DNA of 64,000 nucleotides from Myxococcales bacterium (lineage in GTDB: Bacteria; Myxococcota_A; Polyangia; Haliangiales; Haliangiaceae). The stretch spans positions 1-64,000 of the forward strand of contig JAEUJY010000072.1 of assembly GCA_016794525.1 (NCBI GenBank), in the 5' to 3' direction. Of this stretch, positions 7,220 to 14,785 are shown piece by piece (the stretch's first letter is position 1; every line of letters starts with the position of its first letter). Under the pieces are notes generated by a model. That model did no database searches, was not told where the DNA came from, and worked only from the letters and a program-made list of their open reading frames with translations. A program made the translations under genes and the position numbers.

Positions 7220-8011
7220 ATGAGGCTGTCGGCGGTGTTCGGGCTGGCGGGCTTGGTCGTCTTGGGGGTCGGGGTGCACGAGTGTACAAAGGACGTGCCG
7301 TTTCATTCGGGTGGTGAGGCGGCTCCGGGCGCGGGCGCGTACGACGAGCTCGGCGTGCGCGCCGTCGGCGCCGGCTTGATCCTGGTCGGCGGTTTGACCG
7401 CGTCAGTCATGTTCGCGTTGTCGGTCCAGCGTGCCTCGAATGCCGAGCGACGGCCCGCGGCTCATGCCGCCCCAGGGGACGACCCGCGCGCACAGTTGCT
7501 CGAACGGCGGAGCATCGCGATGCTCGGACCACTGGGCGAGTCGAATACGGAGGTCATCATCGCGTCGCTGCTATTCCTCGACGACACCATGCCGGGTCAC
7601 GACATCGAACTGCGCATCGACTCACCCGGCGGTGCACTCGGCGACGTGATGGCGATCTGCGACACGATCCGCGATCTAAGGACCCCGGTCTCGACAGTGT
7701 GTACTGGCCGCGCGGTCGGCGGCGCGGCGCTGGTGCTGGCGGCCGGGAAGCCGGGCGCGCGCCGCGCGTTCCCGCGGGCGACGGTGCAGCTGGTCCCGCT
7801 CACCGCGCATCTGTCATCGGCGCCCGTCGCGATGCAGCGCGCTACCGCGACCGTGCTCGCGACCTTCGCGCACGCCACCAGCCGGACCGAGGCGGAGATC
7901 GCCGCTGCCATGGCGGCCCACCGCGTCTTCGACGCCCACGACGCGCGCGCGTTCGGGTTGATCGACGTGGTCCAAGAGTCGTTCGATGGCGTGACGACGG
8001 TCCGGCGGTGA
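7220..8011 (+). CDS. Membrane-anchored ClpP-like protein lacking the catalytic Ser and His
   Basis: Two hydrophobic segments (about residues 5-20 and 47-68) precede a ClpP/crotonase-fold domain (about 95-250). The fold is recognisable from IELRIDSPGGALGDVMA (the ClpP oxyanion-hole SPGG) and VSTVCTGRAVGGAALVLAAG (ClpP GQAASMGAFLLTAG). The nucleophile Ser of ClpP is replaced by Gly167 and the catalytic His of the HQP motif by Val192, so peptidase activity is not expected. Inactive ClpP relatives (ClpR) act as structural subunits in other bacteria. Here the membrane segments suggest a fixed scaffold or SppA/NfeD-like role, which is inference. The first 95 residues contain no recognisable domain besides the two helices. 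Confidence 0.82.
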   Translation: MRLSAVFGLAGLVVLGVGVHECTKDVPFHSGGEAAPGAGAYDELGVRAVGAGLILVGGLTASVMFALSVQRASNAERRPAAHAAPGDDPRAQLLERRSIAMLGPLGESNTEVIIASLLFLDDTMPGHDIELRIDSPGGALGDVMAICDTIRDLRTPVSTVCTGRAVGGAALVLAAGKPGARRAFPRATVQLVPLTAHLSSAPVAMQRATATVLATFAHATSRTEAEIAAAMAAHRVFDAHDARAFGLIDVVQESFDGVTTVRR

Positions 8012-8324
8012 GCACGGCGATGATGTTGCCGCGGCGCCCCCAGGAGACGCCTTCGCGATCCCGCCGAGCGTTTGATCTGCCGCGCGATGTTGCCGTGGAC
8101 GTCGTCGGTGAAGAGCGGCAGCTGGTCGGGATCGTCGTCGGCCGAGCAGAGGCAATGGTGGTGGTTCGATTGATTTCTCGCCTGGCTCTCCGATCTCGCT
8201 GCGCGGTCGTCCACGGTTGATACGGGATGCGGAGCCGTAGGGAGAGGTCCTCTCGCGCTGTCACCGCGATCGAGTCAAGCCTGCTCCTGAGCAAAGGAAC
8301 CCATGCGCGCGGTATCGTCCGCGC
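8012..8324 (+). other. 313-bp intergenic region with a possible fossil coding segment
   Basis: There is no intact gene. On the minus strand around 8063-8160 the codons look coding (CLCSADDDPDQLPLFTDD, then VHGNIARQIKRSAG), but the frame shifts afterwards and no start is convincing. This may be a decayed gene of unknown family. The right end holds the hexamer TATCGT (8313-8318) before GTG 8325. Confidence 0.35.
8313..8318 (+). promoter_or_regulatory. -10-like hexamer TATCGT, 6 nt before GTG 8325
   Basis: TATCGT-N6-GTG. The position supports the GTG start of the following gene, which otherwise lacks a ribosome binding site. Confidence 0.4.
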
Positions 8325-9149
8325 GTGGCACGTGCTCCGATTCGCCCACCCTCGGCCGCCTGGCGGCGCGCGCTCGTCGACGCATCAAGGCTCGGCACCG
8401 CCGCCCGAGATCGCGCGCACGGCGAACTCGTCGCCGCGGTGCGTGGCACCGAAGGGCGCGCCACCTTCGACGCGCTCATCGCGTCGATCCGCGTGCGCCA
8501 CGATCATGGCGTCTACGAGGGCACGTACAACGCGCTCTGGCGCTTCCCCGCCGAAGCGCTCGGCACGTGGTTCGCAGAGGCGCTGCCCGCGTTCCAGGCT
8601 CGGATGGGGCGGTACGATCAAGTGTCGCGCTTCTATGGCGCGATCCCGTCGCGACGTCGCACCCGCGCGAGCTTCGTGAAGCGCGTGCTCCGACTCCCGT
8701 CCGCGAAGCGCAAGCTGGTGATCGCCACGCTCCGCGCGTGGAGCGTCGAGCAGCCGGCGTGGGAGGGCGTCCTCCTCGACCTCGGCGCGCCCGTAGCGAA
8801 GCCCCCGGCGGCCGACGCGGCGCCGCCGGCGTGGCCGAAGCCGTGGCGCACGCTCCTCGCGCAGGTGCGTGCCGGCGCGAAGGACATGGTGGCGGCCTGG
8901 GGCGGCGACGGACGCCTGAGCGCGCTGCCGCGGGTGATCGCGTTCATGACGATCGATCACGGCCCGCGATGGCGCGAGGTCGACGCGCTCAGCAATCCGC
9001 TCTTCGCGGGGTTCGCGATGCGTCACTACCCGGCGTTCGTGGCGCAGGTGCGCGCGCTCCCTGCCGACGAACGCGCGCGCCTGCTCACCAACCTCGGCAA
9101 GGCGGCGCCGTGGAAGAAGCAGCGCCTCCACGCCGACCTGCGTAGATGA
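8325..9149 (+). CDS. Hypothetical Arg-rich protein
   Basis: The 274-residue product from GTG 8325 is basic, has no signal peptide or membrane segment, and is rich in Arg/Ala helices. Recognisable features are a Trp-containing middle (YEGTYNALWRFPAEALGTWF), a Lys/Arg stretch (LPSAKRKLVIATLRAW) and a C-terminal KAAPWKKQRLHADLRR. The alternating helical segments could form an armadillo/HEAT-like fold, but no repeat unit is clear. I do not recognise a family. It stands alone between the ClpP-like gene and a leftward gene pair. Confidence 0.7.
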   Translation: MARAPIRPPSAAWRRALVDASRLGTAARDRAHGELVAAVRGTEGRATFDALIASIRVRHDHGVYEGTYNALWRFPAEALGTWFAEALPAFQARMGRYDQVSRFYGAIPSRRRTRASFVKRVLRLPSAKRKLVIATLRAWSVEQPAWEGVLLDLGAPVAKPPAADAAPPAWPKPWRTLLAQVRAGAKDMVAAWGGDGRLSALPRVIAFMTIDHGPRWREVDALSNPLFAGFAMRHYPAFVAQVRALPADERARLLTNLGKAAPWKKQRLHADLRR

Positions 9150-9241
9150 ACGAGCGCCGTGGGTGAGCTTCGGTGGCGCGGCGAATGGCAGGTCGGCCAC
9201 GTCGCCCACGATTGAGGCACTCATCGGTCGAAACTCGCTGT

Positions 9242-9901
9242 TCAGCGCGGGGCGTCGGCGCGCCGACGTGCGATGACGAGCCGGTCGGTCATGGCGGTGG
9301 CGCTGTCGGCGGGAGGCCGCGGCCAGGTGACGCGTGTCGTGATGACAAAGCGCGCGGAGCGGGTGTCGTCGATGGCGACGTAGACGGCGCTGCCGTCCGG
9401 CGGCGGGGCCGCGATCCCCGTGAACGGTGGGCCGCGCGTGCCCAGCACGGCGAGCGCGATGGGAGCGCGCAGCTGGATCACGACATCGATCTCCTCGTAC
9501 TCGTCGGCGCTGGTCGGCTCGAAGCCGACCGGCCACACCTCGAGCGAGGCGAACACCGGCGGCGACGTGATCGTGATGCCGGTGTCCGTGCGGGCGTCGA
9601 ACGAACCGCCGAGCCGGGCGACGAGCTCGGGGCCGGCGGCGTACGCGGCCAGCACGGTCCGGACGCGATCGAGCTCGTCGAGTACGAACCGGTCGGCGGG
9701 CGCCACTGTGGTGGCGGGGGTAACCGGCGGCAGCGGCGCGCCCGCTCGTGCTGAGGCCGGTCGGACGGGCGCTGCCGCGGACGGGGATGCAACGATCGGC
9801 CCCGCGGGCGTGGCGGCGCGGTCGGTCAGTGGCGCCGCGTGGCGAGGGCCGCCGCAGGCCATGGCCGCCAACACGAGCGGCGCGCCGACCATGCGCGTCA
9901 C
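9242..9901 (-). CDS. Predicted lipoprotein of unknown function
   Basis: The GTG start at 9901 overlaps the TGA stop of the upstream gene (GTGA), so the two are probably translationally coupled. The N-terminus has a hydrophobic stretch and a plausible lipobox (LAAMAC), followed by a Pro/Ala/Thr-rich linker up to residue 70. The mature domain of about 140 residues has alternating Val/Ile/Thr segments (TDTGITITSPPVF, DVVIQLRAPIALAVL) that suggest a beta-sandwich. No catalytic motif is seen. It probably forms a two-gene unit with the gene at 9898-10341. Confidence 0.68.
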   Translation of the reverse strand: MTRMVGAPLVLAAMACGGPRHAAPLTDRAATPAGPIVASPSAAAPVRPASARAGAPLPPVTPATTVAPADRFVLDELDRVRTVLAAYAAGPELVARLGGSFDARTDTGITITSPPVFASLEVWPVGFEPTSADEYEEIDVVIQLRAPIALAVLGTRGPPFTGIAAPPPDGSAVYVAIDDTRSARFVITTRVTWPRPPADSATAMTDRLVIARRRADAPR

Positions 9902-10341
9902 GGCTGGGCCTCGAACGCCAGCGCGCCGCCGGCGCCGACCTCGTGCGCGTCACGCTCGTACGGGATGGCGCGGTAGGCGCGGTACTTACGACGCATGTGC
10001 GGTGTAGAGCTGAGGTCGGGCGCATCGCCGTTCCGTCGCGCCTGGGCACCAGCCGCCGCGGCAGGGGCGAACTCCGCGCGCGCGTCCGGTCGTAGCTTCG
10101 GCCACTCCGCGCGCTCGATCAGCCGCTCGAGTTCGTCGGCGAGCTCGGCGACGTTGTCGAGCGCGGCATCGGAGGGAGGCGCGCCGTCGTCATCGATGAA
10201 GCGGGTCTCGGTGGCCGGCAGGTGCAGCCCGAAGGGGTCATCCTCGACGCGGGCCGTCCCCGCAGCGGGTGCGACCCACCGCGACGGTGAACGAGGTCCT
10301 CCGTCAGGTTCCGAGGAAAAGGGCGTGCGGCTGGCCTTCAC
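9898..10341 (-). CDS. Hypothetical protein coupled to the downstream lipoprotein gene
   Basis: The coding-like part has an acidic middle (VEDDPFGLHLPATETRFIDD), a helical segment (NVAELADELERLIERAEW) and a basic C-terminus (MRRKYRAYRAIPYERD). The start is uncertain. GTG 10341 is chosen because upstream codons lose the expected third-base bias; an ATG at 10521 would overlap the divergent gene. The stop overlaps the next start by GTGA. No signal peptide, membrane segment or known family was recognised. Confidence 0.5.
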   Translation of the reverse strand: MKASRTPFSSEPDGGPRSPSRWVAPAAGTARVEDDPFGLHLPATETRFIDDDGAPPSDAALDNVAELADELERLIERAEWPKLRPDARAEFAPAAAAGAQARRNGDAPDLSSTPHMRRKYRAYRAIPYERDAHEVGAGGALAFEAQP

Positions 10342-10514
10342 GCGCGGGCTATCGGCCGCGTCGCCGCGCGGTTGCTGCAAAGCGGCGGGGGCCCCATGAC
10401 GCCGGGACCCGCCCGGTCCGGATCGACTGCCAGATCCGCTTGGCTGCGACGCCGGCAGCGGGCCGCGACGCCGGCGGCGCAACCGGGTGTCGTCCCGGTC
10501 GATACTCCGGCCAG

Positions 10515-11087
10515 ATGCCACCCGACGTGTCCGCCGATCATCCTGACCACGACCCCAACGCCGAGGCGGGGCCTGCCACGGCCACCTTCGAGTGCGCGGC
10601 CTGTCACGAGCGCCGCAGGGTCGCGCTCACGAAGGGCAGCGTCGGAGGCGGTACGCGCAGCGATCGCTTGGCGCTGCAACATCATCTGGAGTACGCGACG
10701 TGCCCGAGCTGCGGCGCGCGCAACGCCGCCGTCGTGGCGGAGCGTGCCCGGACGCGGACGCGCGATCGCCTGATGTTCGCCGGTGGGTACGCGGCGCTGG
10801 CGTTACTGGCCGTCGTGGTCCCGATGATCGCGCTCCTGCCTCCTGCCTATGGGTTGTTGCTCTGGGCGCTGACGCTGCGGACGCGTTGGCGACGGCGAAT
10901 GTGGCTTCCGATCGTGGGCGAGGCTGTGCTGTTCGGCACGATGGTCGCGTGGGTCATCGAGATGCCGCGGTACGCCTACGCGGTGCCGGTGAGCGTCGTC
11001 GCGATGGTGTTATGGCCGCGCAGCGACATCGACGAGCCATTCACCACCGCCACCGCGCAACTGACGTTCGGCGACCCGTTGCCGTGA
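10515..11087 (+). CDS. Zinc-ribbon integral membrane protein
   Basis: From ATG 10515 the product (190 residues) begins with a hydrophilic part carrying two Cys pairs, CAACHERR and CPSCGARN. These are about 40 residues apart, spacing that fits a zinc ribbon. Three or four hydrophobic segments follow (LMFAGGYAALALLAVVVPMI, ALLPPAYGLLLWALTL, VGEAVLFGTMVAWVIEM, VPVSVVAMVLW), so the protein sits in the inner membrane with the zinc ribbon presumably in the cytoplasm. This architecture is common among uncharacterised bacterial proteins. No partner gene is evident, because the neighbours face the other way. Confidence 0.75.
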   Translation: MPPDVSADHPDHDPNAEAGPATATFECAACHERRRVALTKGSVGGGTRSDRLALQHHLEYATCPSCGARNAAVVAERARTRTRDRLMFAGGYAALALLAVVVPMIALLPPAYGLLLWALTLRTRWRRRMWLPIVGEAVLFGTMVAWVIEMPRYAYAVPVSVVAMVLWPRSDIDEPFTTATAQLTFGDPLP

Positions 11088-11260
11088 GCGTCGCGACATC
11101 CGAGACCGGTCAGGACGGCGCGTGGGTCGATGCGCACCCTCGCGTGGGGCCTTCGTGCCGGCAGGGCGGTGAGCACGGAGCCTGGCGCCACGCACGCAAC
11201 CCGCGGTGGCGCGCCCTTCGGTGATCTCCACCGTCCGCGCCGCGCCGTGGGAGACGACCG

Positions 11261-11890
11261 CTACCCCGCGGTCATCATCGAGCAGGTGATCGTGGACCAG
11301 TCGGGGGTCTTCTTCTTGGCCTGCGCGGTCGGCAGGGTGCAGGTGAAGACGACCGCGGACTCGGACTCGCCTGACGGGGTCTCGAACGCGAGCGTGTACT
11401 CGGTCTGGTCGCCGTTGCGGGTGACGGCTGTGCGGACCTTGGGGAAGTCCGTGGACACGAAGTTGACCATCTGCACCATCGCGGCGCGGTCGGCCGTGAC
11501 CGCGAGTTCGATGCCGGCCGGGATCTTCTTCTGCTTCTTGCGCAGCTTCTGCTCCTGCACGGTGAGCGCGCGGATGCACGTCCGGTCCGCGGTCGACAGC
11601 GCGGGATCCTTCTTGGTGGTCGGCTCGTACCAGTCGCCGTCCATGACGAACACCCGCGTGAGCTCGGGCGCCTTGAAGATCTTGCCGCCCAGGGCGTAGG
11701 GGACGTTGCGCAGCACGCGGGCGGCGAGCGGCGAGCCCAGCTTCGACACGTCGCAGCCGCTGTCGCGCAGGTTGGCGTACGCGCTGCGGAGGTCACCCAT
11801 GTCGTCGCCGCCTCCGGCGCGGGCGGCGCCGGCGCCGACGGTGAGCGTGAGGGTGGAGACCAGTGCGAGCGCGACGCGGGTTGAGGCCAT
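11261..11890 (-). CDS. Secreted protein with a YARHG-like domain
   Basis: ATG 11890 starts a clear signal peptide (MASTRVALALVSTLTLTVGA, cleavage near AARA). The mature part contains LRNVPYALGGKIFKAPELTR followed by DGDWYEPT. This matches the YARHG pattern (LRN-x-x-YA-x-x-G-x-x-FK-x-PEL ... WY), a small extracellular domain often found with peptidases or envelope proteins. The remaining 110 residues are rich in charged helices and end with a Cys-containing beta region (VVFTCTLPTA, STITCSMM). Two earlier in-frame ATGs would add an improbable N-terminus. The function is unknown, and a cell-surface role is inferred. Confidence 0.75.
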   Translation of the reverse strand: MASTRVALALVSTLTLTVGAGAARAGGGDDMGDLRSAYANLRDSGCDVSKLGSPLAARVLRNVPYALGGKIFKAPELTRVFVMDGDWYEPTTKKDPALSTADRTCIRALTVQEQKLRKKQKKIPAGIELAVTADRAAMVQMVNFVSTDFPKVRTAVTRNGDQTEYTLAFETPSGESESAVVFTCTLPTAQAKKKTPDWSTITCSMMTAG

Positions 11891-11996
11891 CAGGCCATGA
11901 TGATCCATTCCACCGACCGCAAGCAAGACGGGGCGCGAGTCGCAGCGCTCGCTGGCATGGCAGTGACCTGGCGGTTGGCGAGCGGCGCGTGACGAT

Positions 11997-12070
11997 GTGC
12001 GCGACGTCGCACGATCCGCGGCTGGCGAGCGTGATCGCTTTCCTGGCACCGGCGCGATGGGTAGGGTGAC
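11997..12070 (+). repeat. 73-bp dispersed intergenic repeat, copy B
   Basis: It is the partner of 7041-7113 (7 mismatches). It runs directly into the start region of the following gene and supplies the -10-like TAGGGT used there, so the repeat appears to carry a promoter end. Confidence 0.78.
12062..12067 (+). promoter_or_regulatory. -10-like hexamer TAGGGT, 6 nt before ATG 12074
   Basis: The hexamer is within the end of the 73-bp repeat. Copy A has GAGGGT at the same place, so the TA is copy-specific. Confidence 0.4.
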
Positions 12071-12073
12071 CTC

Positions 12074-12706
12074 ATGAAGCGCGGATGCTTGCTGGTGGTC
12101 GTCGTCGCCGCCTGTGCCGATCCCCAGGACCTGCCGGCGCCGACGATCACGACGATCACGCCGGCGGCCACGTGCGGGCGCGACGTCACGCCGGTGCAGA
12201 TCGTCGGCACGGGCTTTGCCGACGACGCCTAGGTGGTGTTCGAGCGTCCGGGCGGTGGCGGCTACACGCCCTCGCCGGGCGCGGTGTCGACCTTCGGCGA
12301 CGCGCTGATCGTGGTGCTCACCAACGCAGCGGAGGGCGGGCCGGCGGCGCTCGAGCCACCGATCGTCTACGACGTGGTGGTGCGGAATCCCGATGGCAAG
12401 GAGGCCCGTCTCCCGGCGGCGCTCACCAAGTACGCGGAGCTGAGCATCAGCAACGTGATGCCGCCGCTGGGCGCGCGCGGCACCACGGTCGACGTCACGA
12501 TCAACGGGCTGGGCTTCTACAACGATCTCGAGGTCCGCCTCGGCGTCGGCGCGCCAGCGCGCGTGCAGTGGGTGCCGGCGACGTCCCGCTCGACCGCGGC
12601 TGCGAGCTTCGACCTGGCCGGGGTCGCCGCCGGCAGCTACGCGGTGGTCGTCACGAATCGGGGCGGCTGCAGCGCTGGCCTCGACGGCGCGTTCCTGGTC
12701 GAGTAA
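12074..12706 (+). pseudogene. IPT/TIG-domain lipoprotein interrupted by an in-frame amber codon
   Basis: From ATG 12074 a lipoprotein signal (MKRGCLLVVVVAAC) leads into an IPT/TIG-like start (ITTITPAATCGRDVTPVQIV, GTGFADDA). The frame then meets TAG at 12230-12232 (codon 53). The same frame continues immediately with coding-like sequence (VVFERPGGGGYTPS) and contains a second IPT/TIG-like repeat (VMPPLGARGTTVDVTINGLG). It ends with TAA at 12704-12706. One base change (TCG or TGG to TAG) would explain the break, so this is a recent pseudogene, a read-through case or a sequencing error. The intact form would be a surface lipoprotein of about 210 residues. Confidence 0.75.
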
Positions 12707-12741
12707 CGGATCCGCGGGGCAACCGGATCGGGGCGCTCGAA

Positions 12742-13482
12742 ATGCGCTACGAGATCGCGATGACGAACAAGCGCGGAGCGGTGGTCCTCGGTGCCTCGGG
12801 CTCGGTGGGCGGAGCGGTGATCGCCGCGCTGGTGCGCGATGGGACGCTGGGGCCGATCGTGAGCGTGGTGCGGCGGTCGCAGCCGGAGCACGTGGCGCTG
12901 GCGCGGGCGGCGGGGGTGGAGCTGCGCGAGGTGCTGGTGCCGACGATGGCGCCGGCGGAGCTCGCGCGGGCGACGCGGGAAGCGAGCGCGGGCGCGGCGG
13001 TGGGCTTGAGCGCGCTCGGGGTGGGCGCGGGCACCGGCAAGCTGACGATCGACGAGCACCGCGCGATCGACGTGGAGCTGAACGCGGCGTTCGCGCGCGG
13101 CCTGGCCGCGGCGGGGGTCAAGCACCTGGCGTTCCTGTCGGCGGCGGGCGCGAACCCGGCGGCGAAGACGACGGGCTCCGGGGCCGCGGGGATGGCGCGC
13201 TACGCCCGTGTGAAGGGCGAGGCCGAGGAGGCCGTGAAGCGCGACGGCCCGCCCGTGGTGAGCATCTTCCGACCGGGCATGATCATCGGTTCGCAGCACA
13301 CGCCGTGGCTGCTCGAGAAGGTGCTGCCCGTGTTCTCGTTCGCGACGCCGAAGAAGTACCGATCGATCACGGTCGACACGATCGCGCGGGCGATGGTCGC
13401 GACCTCGCGCCAGCCGCCCGCGACCTCGGCCGTCTACCACTATCCGGAGATGACGCAGCTGGCCGCGGGGACGACGCGATGA
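12742..13482 (+). CDS. NAD(P)-binding oxidoreductase-like protein (atypical SDR)
   Basis: The N-terminus shows a Rossmann nucleotide-binding motif, VVLGASGSVGGAVIAAL (GxxGxxG). Further on come VKHLAFLSAAGAN, YARVKGEAEEAV with the Tyr-x-x-x-Lys pair, and VSIFRPGMIIGS. This order matches atypical short-chain dehydrogenases of the NmrA/HTATIP2 type, which often act as redox sensors or on unknown substrates. The protein has 246 residues, a normal length for this group. ATG 12742 is used, and ATG 12760 six codons later (MTNKRG) is equally possible since neither has a good ribosome binding site. It is soluble with no signal peptide. Confidence 0.82.
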   Translation: MRYEIAMTNKRGAVVLGASGSVGGAVIAALVRDGTLGPIVSVVRRSQPEHVALARAAGVELREVLVPTMAPAELARATREASAGAAVGLSALGVGAGTGKLTIDEHRAIDVELNAAFARGLAAAGVKHLAFLSAAGANPAAKTTGSGAAGMARYARVKGEAEEAVKRDGPPVVSIFRPGMIIGSQHTPWLLEKVLPVFSFATPKKYRSITVDTIARAMVATSRQPPATSAVYHYPEMTQLAAGTTR

Positions 13483-13582
13483 TCGTGCAAGGCCTTGTCC
13501 GTGCCGATGGCTTCCATGTGGCGCCGGCCTGACCTCGACGGCAGCGCCGTGGCACGATGGGCCGAGCCGTGACGGTGAGCGA

Positions 13583-14203
13583 ATGATCCCGAACGCATGC
13601 AACGCGTGCGGCAAGGTCGTCTTGGAGCTCGCCGGTCAGCACGAGCGCCTAGACTCGTACTACCTCGAAGCTGGCGGGCCCCCGGCGGAGTCGGCGGGAG
13701 ACTGGCATAGCAAGTGTCTCCGCGAGAGTACGGTCGGCGGCGCGTGGCAGCGCGCGCGGCTGCGCAGCTTCACCGACGTGCGGGGATACTCGGTCACCGC
13801 TGAGCTCGAGGCTTGGACGGTGATCGCGGACCCGCGGCGCGGGACGCGGATCGGCTTGGCGACCCATGGGGCGTTGCTGACGCTGCCCCGTGCCGTCGAG
13901 GTCGTGCCGATGCTGGGCGGCGCGTACTATCGGGAGCGGACCAGCGATTACAACCTGCACCTGCCCGACCGCGAACTGATCGCAGAGATGCAGCGCGCGC
14001 TGGTCCGCGACGGCGTGTGCCCGATGTCGCAGATGTTCCGCCGCCTCGACCTCGGGTCGTGCCGCGATCACCCCGACGTGCTCGCCGACGCGCGCTTCAT
14101 CCATGACGAGGAGTTGCGCGAAGAGTGGGGCCCCGACTGGCTCAGCGCCAACGCCGAGTGCAACGTCTTCATCCCCGCGGAGCTGATCCCGTTCTGCGTC
14201 TGA
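13583..14203 (+). CDS. Hypothetical protein with an N-terminal Cys pair
   Basis: The 206-residue soluble product begins MIPNACNACGKVVLEL, a possible half zinc site; a third Cys follows in WHSKCLRES. The rest contains mixed alpha/beta segments and a Trp/Asp-rich C-terminus (EEWGPDWLSANAECNVFIP). No signal peptide or membrane segment is present. The family is not recognised. It points the same way as the small helical gene that follows after 43 nt, so the two may be co-transcribed. Confidence 0.75.
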   Translation: MIPNACNACGKVVLELAGQHERLDSYYLEAGGPPAESAGDWHSKCLRESTVGGAWQRARLRSFTDVRGYSVTAELEAWTVIADPRRGTRIGLATHGALLTLPRAVEVVPMLGGAYYRERTSDYNLHLPDRELIAEMQRALVRDGVCPMSQMFRRLDLGSCRDHPDVLADARFIHDEELREEWGPDWLSANAECNVFIPAELIPFCV

Positions 14204-14246
14204 CCCTCACGATGCCATCAACCTGACTGCGATCGGACGCGATGCC

Positions 14247-14678
14247 ATGGACGCCGGCTACAGCGAGGAAGACGTGCAGGCGCTGCTGGCACGACTCTCG
14301 TCCGCGGAGCCGAAGCGTCGCGCCAACGCCCTGCGGGGCCTCGCCGAGGCGCCGCTCGCTGACCGCCGCGTCTTGGCTGCCGCCGAAGCCCTGCTCCACG
14401 ACGAGACGCTGACGTTGCTGTCTATTCCGTACGTGTTCGGTGAAGTCCGATGGCACGCCGCGGCGGCGGTGGCGGCGCTTCGCGGGGCACTGCAGATGAG
14501 CGAGGTCGTGCGGATCCCAGATGTTCCGGTGGCGTTGACCACCGACAAGATCGGCGCCCTGGCCAGGGCCGCCGGGCTGGCGCCGGGCCGGGGTGGAATC
14601 GAAGGTGTGCTCGAGACGCTGGCGCGGCTGCGCCAGCTCGGGCTCGTGCCGAGGCGGACCCTCGTGCGTCGGCCCTGA
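14247..14678 (+). CDS. Small HEAT-like helical protein
   Basis: The 143-residue product starts at ATG 14247 and is almost entirely amphipathic helix (VQALLARLSSAEPKRRANAL, GEVRWHAAAAVAAL). The second segment resembles HEAT or armadillo repeat helices, where R/H-W-x-A-A-x-A-L is common. The protein could be a small adaptor. There is no signal peptide. It lies 43 nt after the Cys-pair gene in the same direction. Confidence 0.65.
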   Translation: MDAGYSEEDVQALLARLSSAEPKRRANALRGLAEAPLADRRVLAAAEALLHDETLTLLSIPYVFGEVRWHAAAAVAALRGALQMSEVVRIPDVPVALTTDKIGALARAAGLAPGRGGIEGVLETLARLRQLGLVPRRTLVRRP

Positions 14679-14773
14679 CGAGCCCGACATTGATGCTGGT
14701 GTCTCGCGCCTGACGCAGCCCCAGAACCGGGTGGCGGCCGTCGAACGAGCTGGAATCCGGGGCCCGCGGCGCA

Positions 14774-14779
14774 TAGCTT
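14774..14779 (+). promoter_or_regulatory. -10-like hexamer TAGCTT, 6 nt before GTG 14786
   Basis: TAGCTT-N6-GTG. It supports GTG 14786 as the start of the next gene, which has no ribosome binding site. Confidence 0.42.
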
Positions 14780-14785
14780 CGTGGC

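Noticed and set aside
13483-13582. Repeated GC-rich pieces between the oxidoreductase gene and the next gene
   Set aside because: Only short chance similarities to the dispersed repeats were seen.
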